Shown piece after piece: positions 54,199 to 63,231 of a DNA stretch of 64,000 nucleotides. Origin of the DNA: Bacillus sp. NTK034 (GTDB lineage Bacteria > Bacillota > Bacilli > Bacillales > Cytobacillaceae); assembly GCF_017303275.1 (NCBI RefSeq), contig NZ_JAFKOJ010000006.1, forward strand, positions 124,001 through 188,000, given 5' to 3'. Made by a program: the position numbers and the translations under genes. Position 1 is the first letter of the stretch. Every line of letters starts with the position of its first letter. Below the pieces are notes generated by a model that saw nothing but the letters and a program-made list of their open reading frames with translations, searched no databases and was not told where the DNA came from.

Positions 54199-56589
54199 AT
54201 GAGTAATAAGAAAAAACCTTTTAAGGTTGTATCTTCCATTACAGCCAGCACGATGATGGCAGCTGCACTATTTGCGGGATCTTTTGCCGGGACAACAGCA
54301 GCTCCTTCAAAAGTTTCAGCAGAGGAACTTTCTGCACCGATTGATTTGAATATTGTGAATGAAGACAGGCTGGGGAAGGCATTAAAAGACAGAGGATTGG
54401 TTAAAAAGGATGCTTCCTCTAAAGAAATAGAAAAGGCAGTTAAGGAGTACATAAAAGAAAAGCAAGGTGAAAAGCAGCCTGGAAATACAGCAAATAGCCA
54501 TGACCATAAGGATGAGTTTGATAAAAAAACAAAGGATTTCTTAACGAAACAAAAAGAACAGATGACAAAGCAGCTGAATAAAGGTCATAAAAACTATAAA
54601 AAGGGCAAACCGGACGGCTATGTAAAAGTAGATCCGGCCAAAGAAGCAAGCTACAATGGTGATGTCAGAACAGACAAAGTGCTTGTGCTTCTAACTGAAT
54701 TTGAAGATTTCAAGCATAACAATGTAACTCAGGAAGAGGGATATATGTACGCTGAGGATTTCAACAAAGAGCACTATGAGAAGCTGATGTTTGGCGATAC
54801 TGAATTTGAATTATTTAATGGAGATAAAGTAAAAACGTTTAAGCAGTTCTATGAAGAGCAGTCCGGCGGCAGCTACACTGTGGATGGCACTGTGTCAGAA
54901 TGGCTGACAGTCCCTGGAAATGCGAGCGATTATGGTGATGATAGTCCTGCCGGAGGTCATGATAATCTATCACCTCTTGGACCTCGCGACTTAGTAAAAG
55001 AGGCTTTAAAAGCAGCTGTGAACGCTGGAATGGATCTTTCGGAATATGATGAATTTGATTTATATGATTTAGATGGAGATGGAAACTTTAATGAGCCTGA
55101 TGGATTAGTTGATCACCTCATGATTATCCACGCCGGCACAGGACAGGAAGCTGGCGGCGGAGCGCTTGGTGATGATGCCATCTGGTCACACCGCTGGACA
55201 CTTGGCGGAGTATTTGCTGTTCCGAATACTACAGCCAAGGTAGATTATTGGGGCGGAAAAATGGGTGCATTCGATTATACCATTCAGCCTGAAGATGGAG
55301 CGGTCGGGGTGTTTGCCCATGAGTTTGGACATGATTTAGGATTGCCGGATGAGTATGATACGCAATATACCGGTCAAGGTGAGCCGGTTGCTTCATGGTC
55401 CATCATGAGCGGCGGCAGCTGGAACGGCGAAATAGCAGGTACTGAACCAACTAGTTTCTCACCGCAAAATAAAGAATTTTTCCAAAAAGGCATGGGCGGA
55501 AACTGGGCTAATATTATGGAAGTAAATTATGAAGATATTGATAATAAAGGTTTGGCAACTGTTATTGACCAAAGTGTAACCAAATCTAAAAACCCTGGAA
55601 TTGTAAAAGTAAATCTTCCAGAAAAAGAAGTAAAGGGGATTGCACCTGCGTTTGGCGAGAAATATTACTACAGCACGAAGGGTGATGATCTTCATACGAC
55701 TTTGACGACGCCTGAATTAGACTTAACAAATGCGGAAACAGCTGCCTTCAATGCGAAAGTTTACTATGATATTGAGTTTGATTATGATTATCTGACTGTT
55801 ACTGCAAAAGCAGACGATGGGACAGAAGCTGAGCTCGATGTAATTGGTGATGATGATACAGATGGGGATGCCCGTGCTGAATCTTCAAAAGGCGAATGGG
55901 AAGATAAGACATATGACCTAAGCGGATTTGCCGGTAAAAAAGTTAGCCTGACATTCGAATATGTAACAGATGGCGGCTTGGCATTGGACGGATTTGCGAT
56001 TGATGAAATCACTGTAACTGCTGATGGAAATGTGATTTTCACAGACGATGCTGAAGGCGGGACACAGATGACTCTTGACGGATTCATTGTTTCCAACGGA
56101 ATCAGCTATGCGAAGAACCATTATTATCTGGAGTGGAGAAATTACGCAGGCTCCGACGCTGCCCTTGCCCAATCAAGAGGAGTTAAATACAACACTGGTT
56201 TAGTTGTTTGGTATGCCGATGACAGCCACACAGACAACTGGGTTGGCGTTCATCCTGGGGAAGGTTTCCTTGGAGTGGTGGATTCACATCCGGAAGCCAT
56301 TACCGGTCTGTTAGACGGCAAAGAAACAGTATCTCAAAGCACAAGATATCAGATTGCAGATGCTGCGTTCTCCCTGGACAAAGCACCAGCATGGGAAGTA
56401 AGCTCGCCAACTCGCGGTGATTATGACTACCCTGGTTTAAAGGGAATTTCTGTTTTTGATGATTCAAAAACATATATTAACAGCCTTATTCCTGATGCAG
56501 GACGCATCGTTCCGGAACATGGCCTGAAATTCCAAGTGATTGGTGAAGCGAAGGATAACTCTGCTGGAGCCGTATGGATTCACAAATAA
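54199..56589 (+). CDS. inhA: Immune inhibitor A-type M6 metalloprotease
   Basis: A 796-residue secreted zinc protease, the same length as B. cereus InhA1. The signal peptide spans ~1-40 and the propeptide is Lys-rich. The zinc motif is [14 protein letters not shown] and the following SIMSGGSW the Met-turn. A calcium-binding-like stretch [16 protein letters not shown] is present. The C-terminal ~200 residues form beta domains (MAM/VEG-like). InhA proteases cut antimicrobial peptides and host proteins. ATG 54199 follows AATAGGAGGCTATAAG. A CodY-like sequence at 54165-54179 (11/15) is weak. From 53974 upstream gap, nothing else was seen. Confidence 0.93.
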   Translation: MSNKKKPFKVVSSITASTMMAAALFAGSFAGTTAAPSKVSAEELSAPIDLNIVNEDRLGKALKDRGLVKKDASSKEIEKAVKEYIKEKQGEKQPGNTANSHDHKDEFDKKTKDFLTKQKEQMTKQLNKGHKNYKKGKPDGYVKVDPAKEASYNGDVRTDKVLVLLTEFEDFKHNNVTQEEGYMYAEDFNKEHYEKLMFGDTEFELFNGDKVKTFKQFYEEQSGGSYTVDGTVSEWLTVPGNASDYGDDSPAGGHDNLSPLGPRDLVKEALKAAVNAGMDLSEYDEFDLYDLDGDGNFNEPDGLVDHLMIIHAGTGQEAGGGALGDDAIWSHRWTLGGVFAVPNTTAKVDYWGGKMGAFDYTIQPEDGAVGVFAHEFGHDLGLPDEYDTQYTGQGEPVASWSIMSGGSWNGEIAGTEPTSFSPQNKEFFQKGMGGNWANIMEVNYEDIDNKGLATVIDQSVTKSKNPGIVKVNLPEKEVKGIAPAFGEKYYYSTKGDDLHTTLTTPELDLTNAETAAFNAKVYYDIEFDYDYLTVTAKADDGTEAELDVIGDDDTDGDARAESSKGEWEDKTYDLSGFAGKKVSLTFEYVTDGGLALDGFAIDEITVTADGNVIFTDDAEGGTQMTLDGFIVSNGISYAKNHYYLEWRNYAGSDAALAQSRGVKYNTGLVVWYADDSHTDNWVGVHPGEGFLGVVDSHPEAITGLLDGKETVSQSTRYQIADAAFSLDKAPAWEVSSPTRGDYDYPGLKGISVFDDSKTYINSLIPDAGRIVPEHGLKFQVIGEAKDNSAGAVWIHK

Positions 56590-56593
56590 GCTT

Positions 56594-56632
56594 TAAAGGT
56601 GCGAATGCCAGCAATGGCTTCGCGCCTTTTTC
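56594..56632 (+). terminator. Intrinsic terminator of inhA
   Basis: AAAGG-t-GCGAA-t-GCC pairs with GGC-t-TCGC-g-CCTTT, followed by TT and a C. Confidence 0.8.
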
Positions 56633-56634
56633 TG

Positions 56635-56692
56635 TTGAGGGTGGACAACTCCCAGCCTATAAGCTAGTATCATTACCGATACTAGTTTTTTC
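56635..56692 (+). promoter_or_regulatory. Promoter plus palindrome before the DEAD-box helicase gene
   Basis: TTGAGG and TATAAG (56658-56663) are 17 bp apart. CTAGTATC-N6-GATACTAG (56664-56685) begins right after this -10 and is followed by seven T. If transcribed from upstream it is a second terminator; for the local promoter it sits at the start site like an operator. Confidence 0.5.
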
Positions 56693-56753
56693 CGATTTTC
56701 GGCTATACTAATAAATATCTGATTACACTCGAAAAAGTTAAAAGGAGTAACAT

Positions 56754-57878
56754 ATGACACAATCTTTTATTGACAATATGAAGCCATTTATCCAGGAGGC
56801 ATGGAAAAAGTCTGCATTTGCACAGCCGACGACCGTTCAGGCAGAGGCGGTTCCACAGGCTTTGGAAGGCAGGGATATTATTGCCGAGTCACCGACCGGA
56901 ACAGGCAAGACACTTGCGTATTTGCTGCCGGCCCTTGAGAAAATTGACCCGGATAAACAGGCGGTACAGGCCGTTATTTTAGCCTCTTCACAGGAGCTTG
57001 TGATGCAAATCTTAAGTGAGATCCAAAAATGGGCTGAGGGCAGCGGGATTAAAGCTGCTTCTTTTATCGGCGGAGCCAATGTGAAAAGGCAGCTTGAGAA
57101 ATTGAAGAAGCACCCGCACATCGCTTTAGGAACGCCAGGCCGGGTGCTGGAGCTGATTAAACAGAAAAAGCTGAAAATGCATGAAGTAAAAACTGTTGTC
57201 CTTGATGAAGGAGATCAGCTTCTCGTGCCTGAACATGCTCAGACTGTGCAAAATATTGTTAAATCTACACTTAAAGAACGCCAGGTCCTATTATTCTCAG
57301 CGACACTGCCGCCGGTTGTTGAACAGCTTGCGAAAGAGCTTACAGCTGATGCTGAAGTGATTCGTGTTGAGAAGGATGAAACCATTCAGGCTGCAGGTGT
57401 GGACCATATTTATTTTGTGGCAGAAGCGAGGGACAAAATTAAAATGCTTGAAAAAATCTCAAGGCTCGAGGACATAAAAGCATTGGTATTCGTTAAGGAT
57501 ATCGGCAACCTGACCGTTATGGCCGAAAAGCTTGATTTTAAAAATATCTCTTCAAGCACCCTGCACAGTGATCTGAGCAAATTCGACAGACAGAAAGCAA
57601 TCAAGAACTTCCGCACCGGCAAAACCAATATGCTGATTGCTACAGATGTTGCGGCAAGAGGGCTGGACATCAAAGGAGTCTCCCATGTTGTCCATTTCGA
57701 CTTCCCGAAAGATGTTAATCAATATGTTCATCGCTCAGGAAGAACAGGAAGATTCGGCGCAAGCGGAACCGTTATCTCCCTTGTTACTGAAAGAGAAGAG
57801 CGCGAACTTAAGAAAATGGGCAAAGAACTGGGCCTCAATGCAGAAAAGAAGGTAATGCGAGGCGGCCAAATCGTATAA
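56754..57878 (+). CDS. DEAD-box-family RNA helicase (YfmL-like)
   Basis: A 374-residue helicase with only the two RecA domains. Motifs: Q motif near AQPTTVQAEAVPQ, I (SPTGTGKT), Ib (TPGRVLEL), II as DEGD in VVLDEGDQLL instead of DEAD, III (SAT), V (ATDVAARGLD) and VI (HRSGRTGRFG). Length and layout match B. subtilis YfmL, a cold- and ribosome-assembly-related helicase. It unwinds RNA with ATP. The start follows AAAAGGAGTAACAT. No C-terminal RNA-binding tail. Confidence 0.92.
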   Translation: MTQSFIDNMKPFIQEAWKKSAFAQPTTVQAEAVPQALEGRDIIAESPTGTGKTLAYLLPALEKIDPDKQAVQAVILASSQELVMQILSEIQKWAEGSGIKAASFIGGANVKRQLEKLKKHPHIALGTPGRVLELIKQKKLKMHEVKTVVLDEGDQLLVPEHAQTVQNIVKSTLKERQVLLFSATLPPVVEQLAKELTADAEVIRVEKDETIQAAGVDHIYFVAEARDKIKMLEKISRLEDIKALVFVKDIGNLTVMAEKLDFKNISSSTLHSDLSKFDRQKAIKNFRTGKTNMLIATDVAARGLDIKGVSHVVHFDFPKDVNQYVHRSGRTGRFGASGTVISLVTEREERELKKMGKELGLNAEKKVMRGGQIV

Positions 57879-57888
57879 TGATCAAACA

Positions 57889-57928
57889 GCCAGGCACCCA
57901 TATCAGTTGGTGCCTGGCATTCTTTTTA
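57889..57928 (+). terminator. Intrinsic terminator
   Basis: GCCAGGCACC pairs with GGTGCCTGGC, followed by ATTCTTTTTAT. Confidence 0.88.
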
Positions 57929-58002
57929 TAAAAAGGAATTTCTCCTTTTCTAAGCGAATTAGTATGTGGAGCTTTATTTAACTAAAGAATAAGGGGAAAT
58001 CG

Positions 58003-59487
58003 ATGATGGAGAATCCAATGCTAAAGAGCTTTCATGATAACGATCTTATTGAAGCGACGATAGATGAATTGCAGGAAAAAATGCAGGTTGGGGAAATTTC
58101 CTCCAAAGAACTTGTATTGATGTACATGAACCGGATTGGACATCTGGATAAAAAGATTCATTCTGTTTTAGAACTCAATCCGGATGCATTGCATATAGCA
58201 GCGTCTCTGGATGCGGAAAGAAAAGAACAGGGTGCGCGCGGCCCTCTTCACGGCATTCCCATATTGATAAAGGATAATATTGATACAGGGGACAAAATGC
58301 ATACAACTGCAGGTTCACTCGCTTTGAAGGATCATTGTGCACAAAAGGATTCATTTGTGGCGTCTCAATTAAGACAAGCGGGAGCCGTTATTTTAGGAAA
58401 AACAAATATGACAGAATGGGCCAATTTTATGACGGAAGGGATGCCAAGCGGATACAGCTCACGGGGCGGACAAACCTTGAATCCATATGGAACGGGAAAA
58501 TTTGATGTGGGAGGTTCGAGCGCAGGATCCGGTGCAGCCATCGCCGCTAATTTTGCGGCCGCAGCCATTGGAACGGAGACATCAGGTTCCATTTTAAGTC
58601 CAGCCAGCCAGAATTCTCTCGTTGGAATTAAGCCGACAGTCGGACTTGTCAGCCGAACCGGCATTATTCCAATTGCCCATAGTCAGGATACTGCCGGACC
58701 GATGGCGAGAACGGTTAAGGATGCCGCTTTATTATTGAACGTGCTTGCAGTACCTGACGAAAATGACCCGATTACCCTGACAAATAAAGATCTGCAGGGC
58801 ATGGATTTTACCGTTTTCCTTGATGAAGCCGGATTACAGGGGGCGCGAATCGGCATTGCCAGGGAGACTTATTTTGACTACCTAAGTTCAGAGAAGCTCT
58901 CAGTCATGAATAAGGCGGTAAACGATTTAAAAGAGCTGGGTGCAGAGGTGCTGGACGGGGTAGTGATTCCTTCCGCCAAAGGAGAGTGGAGCTATGATGT
59001 CCTGACATATGAATTTAAAGTTGATTTGAATGCCTACCTGCGAACGGTCGCACAGCACCTTAATATTCACTCACTGTCCGATGTCATTGATTTTAATGAA
59101 AATCATAGCGGAAAATGCTTAAAATATGGCCAAACCATCCTGATTGAATCAGAGGAAACAAGCGGAAACCTGACGGAAATGGCCTATATATCTGCACTTG
59201 AGAAGGATATTTATTTTTCAGGTGAGAAGGGCATTGATTACGTAATGAAAGAGCATCATCTCGATGCCATCGTGTTCCCGAATAATTATGGTGCAGGCAT
59301 CCCTGCAAAAGCGGGATATCCATCCATCACAGTGCAGGCCGGATATACCCCGGAAGGCGAGCCGGTGGGCATCACATTTACAGGACTTGCTTACAGTGAA
59401 CCTCTTCTCATCAAACTGGCTTATGCCTTTGAACAGGCCACTAAGCATAGGAAAGCTCCAGAAATTGAACTCCCGGCATCAGAATAA
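58003..59487 (+). CDS. Amidase-signature family hydrolase
   Basis: A 494-residue amidase. The Ser-cisSer-Lys triad is visible: Lys in [12 protein letters not shown], the Gly/Ser-rich [12 protein letters not shown] with the cis-Ser, and the nucleophile Ser in GTETSGSI. It hydrolyses amides in the cytosol; unlike GatA it is not next to gatC/gatB and is probably a stand-alone enzyme such as B. subtilis YerM-like amidases. ATG 58003 follows AAGGGGAAATCG. Its last codons overlap the -35 of the next gene's promoter. Confidence 0.9.
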   Translation: MMENPMLKSFHDNDLIEATIDELQEKMQVGEISSKELVLMYMNRIGHLDKKIHSVLELNPDALHIAASLDAERKEQGARGPLHGIPILIKDNIDTGDKMHTTAGSLALKDHCAQKDSFVASQLRQAGAVILGKTNMTEWANFMTEGMPSGYSSRGGQTLNPYGTGKFDVGGSSAGSGAAIAANFAAAAIGTETSGSILSPASQNSLVGIKPTVGLVSRTGIIPIAHSQDTAGPMARTVKDAALLLNVLAVPDENDPITLTNKDLQGMDFTVFLDEAGLQGARIGIARETYFDYLSSEKLSVMNKAVNDLKELGAEVLDGVVIPSAKGEWSYDVLTYEFKVDLNAYLRTVAQHLNIHSLSDVIDFNENHSGKCLKYGQTILIESEETSGNLTEMAYISALEKDIYFSGEKGIDYVMKEHHLDAIVFPNNYGAGIPAKAGYPSITVQAGYTPEGEPVGITFTGLAYSEPLLIKLAYAFEQATKHRKAPEIELPASE

Positions 59488-59511
59488 CTGTTCCTTTATT
59501 GACTCATACTA
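59481..59511 (+). promoter_or_regulatory. Sigma-G/sigma-F-type forespore promoter
   Basis: AGAATA and CATACTA are 18 bp apart. The sigma-G consensus is TGAATA-N17/18-CATACTA, so the -10 is perfect and the -35 differs at one base. It precedes the 44-residue basic protein gene. Confidence 0.7.
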
Positions 59512-59545
59512 CTCCTGATAAAACAAAAAAGGAGCAGATGATAAT

Positions 59546-59680
59546 ATGGGCAGAACCAAACGCGGCAACGGCAATGCACAGCGCAATAACAATAAACACA
59601 GACCACAACGCACAAGCGAAGAGCTTGTTGAATTTACAACCGGAAGCAAAGAAAAGAAAGAAAACAACGTGCAGGACTGA
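59546..59680 (+). CDS. 44-residue basic protein, likely forespore (SASP-like)
   Basis: Read from the sequence: ATG 59546 to TGA 59680. The product begins MGRTKRGNGNAQRNNNKHRP, rich in Asn, Arg and Lys, and continues with SEELVEFTTGSKEKKE. It has no hydrophobic core. Composition and size recall minor small acid-soluble spore proteins, though I cannot match a named one. Support comes from the sigma-G-type promoter 35 bp upstream and the terminator right after. GGAG lies 11 bp from ATG, a long spacing. Confidence 0.72.
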   Translation: MGRTKRGNGNAQRNNNKHRPQRTSEELVEFTTGSKEKKENNVQD

Positions 59681-59686
59681 TGAACC

Positions 59687-59718
59687 AAATCCTCCTTTTT
59701 AGAAGGGGGATTTTTTTG
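59687..59718 (+). terminator. Intrinsic terminator of the small basic protein gene
   Basis: AAATCC-t-CCTT pairs with AAGG-g-GGATTT, followed by TTTT. Confidence 0.85.
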
Positions 59719-59736
59719 TTGCTGGAGAAAAATGAA

Positions 59737-59985
59737 CTATGCCGCAATAAAACGGTTTATCCGAAAATAAAAATGAGCTATCTGCAAGTAAAATCCAGCT
59801 ATCCGGAAGTAAAAGCAGGCTATCCAGCATTTCAAAAACTAGAATGCAGCCATATTTTCAACGCAGAATACTATCCGCACATAAAATGAGCTATACGCAC
59901 AGAATAAATTTTATCCGCACATAAATTTGAGCTATACGCACAGAAAAAATTCTATCCGCACATAAATCGGTACTAGCTCCATTAC
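59737..59985 (+). repeat. Intergenic array D: about 20-bp-phased repeats, core CTATCCGCACATAAA
   Basis: CTAT(C/A)CGCA-like cores start at 59737, 59757, 59778, 59799, 59820 and, after a degenerate stretch, at 59871, 59891, 59911, 59932 and 59952, giving spacings of 20-21 bp in both blocks. The second block alternates CTATCCGCACATAAA with CTATACGCACAGAA. It lies between the terminators of two convergent genes, so it is unlikely to be a promoter region. Confidence 0.85.
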
Positions 59986-60012
59986 TGGCAAGTAAATCCT
60001 CGCAAAGTGCAT

Positions 60013-60050
60013 AAAAAAGACAGTTTTCCCTTTGAAGACTGTCTTTTTTT
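60013..60050. terminator. Bidirectional intrinsic terminator
   Basis: AAAAAAGACAGT pairs with ACTGTCTTTTTT around a 13-base loop. Confidence 0.88.
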
Positions 60051-60080
60051 ACATTTCAATTAAAAAAACGTATTAATGCC

Positions 60081-61607
60081 TTATTCTTCAACTTTCTTCA
60101 GAGGCTTGGCAGCAGGACCTTCAACGACTGTTCCGTCATAGGAGAAGCGGGAGCCGTGGCACGGGCAGTCCCAGGTGCGGTCGCCGTGGTTCCATTCACA
60201 TTCACATCCCATGTGAGTACAGGTTGTATCCACAAGATGGAGACTGCCTTCAGGATCCCTGTATGCACCTGTCCGTTTGCCATTGATCATCACGACGCCG
60301 CCTTGATCATGGGACAGATCTGCCGTTTCTTTAGGCACGAATTCAAGCTTCCCTTTGATCAGCTGGCCGGCTACATCTGTATTGGCTGCAATAAACTTTT
60401 TAATGCTTGGGTCAGCCTGGAATCTGGATGGCGTAAACAGCTCGGCATAAGGGTTGTCCATTTCCATAATCTGATCTTTTATCAGCATGGCGGCTGCAGT
60501 CCCGTTTGTCATTCCCCATTTCCGGTAGCCGGTTGCGACAAAGATATTCTTCTGTTTGGACGTAATTGGGCCGATATACGGGACTTTATCAAGCGTATAT
60601 AAATCCTGGGCAGACCAGCGATAAGGATAATCGGTTATGCCGAGCACCTCTTCCGCAAAGACTTCAAGGGCTTCGTAATGCTTCATCGTATCCGGTCCAT
60701 GGCCCGTCTTGTGGCTGTCGCCGCTCACTAAAATGAGTTTGTCTCCGTTATAGGGTGTGTACCTCAGTGAGCGGGTAGGTGAATCGGCACTGTAATACAT
60801 GCCTCCAGGAAAATCCTCTTTGGTTTTTACGCCAAGGACATAAGATCTTTCCGGAGATAATCTGGCAAAATAAAAACCTTTCATATCCGCAAAAGGGAAG
60901 TGGGAAGCAGCAATGACATATTTGCATTTCAGGCGATGGCCTTCTCTTGTCACGACATCAGGCAGACTGCCTTCTTCAATGTCTGCAGCTGTTGTATTTT
61001 CATAAACAATACCGCCTAAATCCACAAAATCTTTAAGAAGCTTTTTCAGGTATTTCAGCGGATGAAACTGGGCTTGATCAAACATGGAGAGCACCGCTGT
61101 TGTTTTGATGTTAAAAGGAATGCTCTCTTTCATTCCGCTTGGAATTCCGAGTTTTTCATAGGCTTGCCGCTCTTTTTCAACTTTTCGGGCATACTCTTCT
61201 GAAACAGCATATATGATTGCTTCTTCGTTGCTGAAATCACAATCAATTTGTTTTTCTGATACAATGTTCCGTACAAAATCTATAGCATCTGCTGAAGCCT
61301 GATAATAGAGTTTGGTTTTTTCCTCGCCAAAATGACTGATCAATTCATCATAAATTAATCCATGCTGTGCTGTTAATTTTGCTGTCGTATGTCCGGTAGT
61401 ACCGTTTAATATATTGCCGGCTTCAAGAATAGCCACTTTATAGCCTTCTTTGGCAAGAAGGTAACCCGCCGTAATGCCTGTGATGCCGCCACCTACAATG
61501 GCAATTTCCGTTTGAGCATCTTCTCTGAGCTTGTCGAAGGCCGGAAGTTCCTCCTCCCTCCAATAAGGCTCTGGATATTGGGGCGTTTTGTGGTTGGATG
61601 TCGTCAT
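60081..61607 (-). CDS. FAD-dependent oxidoreductase with C-terminal Rieske domain (YhfW-like)
   Basis: A 508-residue protein, close to the 509 of B. subtilis YhfW. The N-terminal DAO-type FAD motif is IAIVGGGITGITAGYLLA. The C-terminal Rieske 2Fe-2S site has CTHMGCE and CPCHGSRFS, giving the C-x-H and C-x2-H ligands. Electrons probably pass between the flavin and the cluster; the substrate is unknown. ATG 61607 follows ACAGGAGGACAGGGT; the frame to 61640 overlaps that site. Confidence 0.92.
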   Translation of the reverse strand: MTTSNHKTPQYPEPYWREEELPAFDKLREDAQTEIAIVGGGITGITAGYLLAKEGYKVAILEAGNILNGTTGHTTAKLTAQHGLIYDELISHFGEEKTKLYYQASADAIDFVRNIVSEKQIDCDFSNEEAIIYAVSEEYARKVEKERQAYEKLGIPSGMKESIPFNIKTTAVLSMFDQAQFHPLKYLKKLLKDFVDLGGIVYENTTAADIEEGSLPDVVTREGHRLKCKYVIAASHFPFADMKGFYFARLSPERSYVLGVKTKEDFPGGMYYSADSPTRSLRYTPYNGDKLILVSGDSHKTGHGPDTMKHYEALEVFAEEVLGITDYPYRWSAQDLYTLDKVPYIGPITSKQKNIFVATGYRKWGMTNGTAAAMLIKDQIMEMDNPYAELFTPSRFQADPSIKKFIAANTDVAGQLIKGKLEFVPKETADLSHDQGGVVMINGKRTGAYRDPEGSLHLVDTTCTHMGCECEWNHGDRTWDCPCHGSRFSYDGTVVEGPAAKPLKKVEE

Positions 61608-61819
61608 ACCCTGTCCTCCTGTAACGTTATATTCGTCCATAATTTTTCCTGCAAACCCTATTCCTATACAAATTCTCCTTCTCTAACCATACCCATTAAA
61701 TTGTTAATTAATCAGGGGGAATGATAAATCAGGTTCTCAACTGTTTTTTTTATCAATTCTGGATAAAATGTGCAGGCCGAGAAAAGATATACAGTATCGA
61801 ATGTTAATGGGGTACAGTC

Positions 61820-62053
61820 ATGATTACATTAAGCTATCTGAGCATATTTCTGCTATTGACTATATTAGCTGCACTTTTTGATATGAAAATATTTGATTAT
61901 ACGATATGGGAAGCTTTGAGGAATTTACTGTTTACGGAGATTGCCACTGGAAGAATGATCATTATTGTTTCTGTACTTATTGGATTGCTTTCAAGTGCAG
62001 TCATTGATTTTCGTCTTTTTAAAGCGAAGAAAAAATCAGGGGCATCCAGGTAA
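61820..62053 (+). CDS. Small two-helix protein, candidate germinant-receptor D subunit
   Basis: A 77-residue protein with helices at ~3-21 and ~45-65 and a basic tail (FKAKKKSGASR). It is the first gene of the ger operon, 56 bp before the GerAB-like gene. B. subtilis and B. megaterium ger operons carry similar small two-helix D subunits, for example YfkS, that modulate receptor activity. The role here is inferred from size, topology and place. ATG follows AATGGGGTACAGTC. Confidence 0.7.
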   Translation: MITLSYLSIFLLLTILAALFDMKIFDYTIWEALRNLLFTEIATGRMIIIVSVLIGLLSSAVIDFRLFKAKKKSGASR

Positions 62054-62109
62054 AGGAATCGCTGGGACATGCTAACTGAACGTACATTTTAAAAGGGATT
62101 GGTGATGGA

Positions 62110-63231
62110 ATGTTAAAAGAGAATATATCTCTCAGCCAGCTGCTGACATTGTTGATCAATTTCCTTTTAGGAAGCGCCATTGTTGTCGGAGTAGGCGGGG
62201 ATGCCAAGAAAGATGCCTGGATTGCAATCGCAGCCGCCATAATGATCGGGTTTGGAATCATGCTATTCTATTATTTCTTAATCAGCCGGGTGCCTGGAAA
62301 AAATTTATTCGAGATGATGGAGTTTGGCTTTAAAAGGCCGCTTGCAATCATTTTTTCTATTATATACGTGGTTTACTTTCTGTATCTGGCCTGCAGGGTG
62401 GTCCGTGATTTTGGCGAATTGATTGCTTCGGCCATTCTGCCATCGACACCAATAGAAATCATCTCGCTGACCATCTGTCTGCTGATGTCTTATATTTTGT
62501 ATCTCGGTCTTGAAGTCCTGGGGAGAACTTCGGAAATTTTCACTCCTTATTTATTCGGATTTTTGTTTCTTCTAACCATCCTGCTATTTGCAAGCGGCAA
62601 TGCCAATCTACATGAGATTAAGCCTGTGCTTGGGGATGGGCTTCGGCCAGTTTTGAATGCGCTTTTTCCAACTTTAATCGTGTTCCCTTTTGGCGAGCTC
62701 ATTGCATTTACACTCATTCTACCGGTTGTAACCAACTTTAAATATTGTTTGCGTGTTTCATTGATGGGAGTGGGAATAGCAGGTGCACTTTTATTATTTG
62801 CGATGTTTCTGATGATTGTCACACTTGGAGCTGATGCTTTGCAGCGTTCCAATTTTCCTATGCTCAGTTCTGCACGCGAAGTCTCAATCGGCAATTTTAT
62901 TGAAAGAATAGATGCACTCGTTGTTTTTATTATGATGCTGGGGATTTTGGTCAAGGGTTCGGTGTTCATGTTTGCTGGATTGAAAGGCCTTGAGTACACC
63001 TTCCGGCTTCCTTACCGGTATTTTTCCTTGCCGGTAGCCATGATTGTTTCATCTTTTTCTATATTAATATCAGTAAATTTCGGTGATCATTGGCAGGAGG
63101 GGCTTGAGTTGGTCCCATACTTCCTGCACTTGCCATTGCAGTTTGGACTGCCATCACTTCTGCTGATCGCAGTTTTGTGGAAGCGGCGAAAGAAAAAGGC
63201 TAAACCCGGTGTGAAGGGGATGAAGTTTTGA
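62110..63231 (+). CDS. Spore germinant receptor B subunit (GerAB/YfkT family permease)
   Basis: A 373-residue protein with ten hydrophobic segments of the APC-type GerAB family. The N-terminal ISLSQLLTLLINFLLGSAIV and the central DFGELIASAILPSTP are typical (GerAB: FGxxI...T). It binds germinants such as amino acids within the inner spore membrane. ATG 62110 follows GGATTGGTGATGGA. It overlaps the next gene by 4 bases (TTGA). Confidence 0.92.
   Translation: MLKENISLSQLLTLLINFLLGSAIVVGVGGDAKKDAWIAIAAAIMIGFGIMLFYYFLISRVPGKNLFEMMEFGFKRPLAIIFSIIYVVYFLYLACRVVRDFGELIASAILPSTPIEIISLTICLLMSYILYLGLEVLGRTSEIFTPYLFGFLFLLTILLFASGNANLHEIKPVLGDGLRPVLNALFPTLIVFPFGELIAFTLILPVVTNFKYCLRVSLMGVGIAGALLLFAMFLMIVTLGADALQRSNFPMLSSAREVSIGNFIERIDALVVFIMMLGILVKGSVFMFAGLKGLEYTFRLPYRYFSLPVAMIVSSFSILISVNFGDHWQEGLELVPYFLHLPLQFGLPSLLLIAVLWKRRKKKAKPGVKGMKF

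Noticed and set aside
59680..59889. Plus-strand 69-codon frame over array D
   Set aside because: It begins inside the previous gene's terminator region and is made of array units; not a protein gene.
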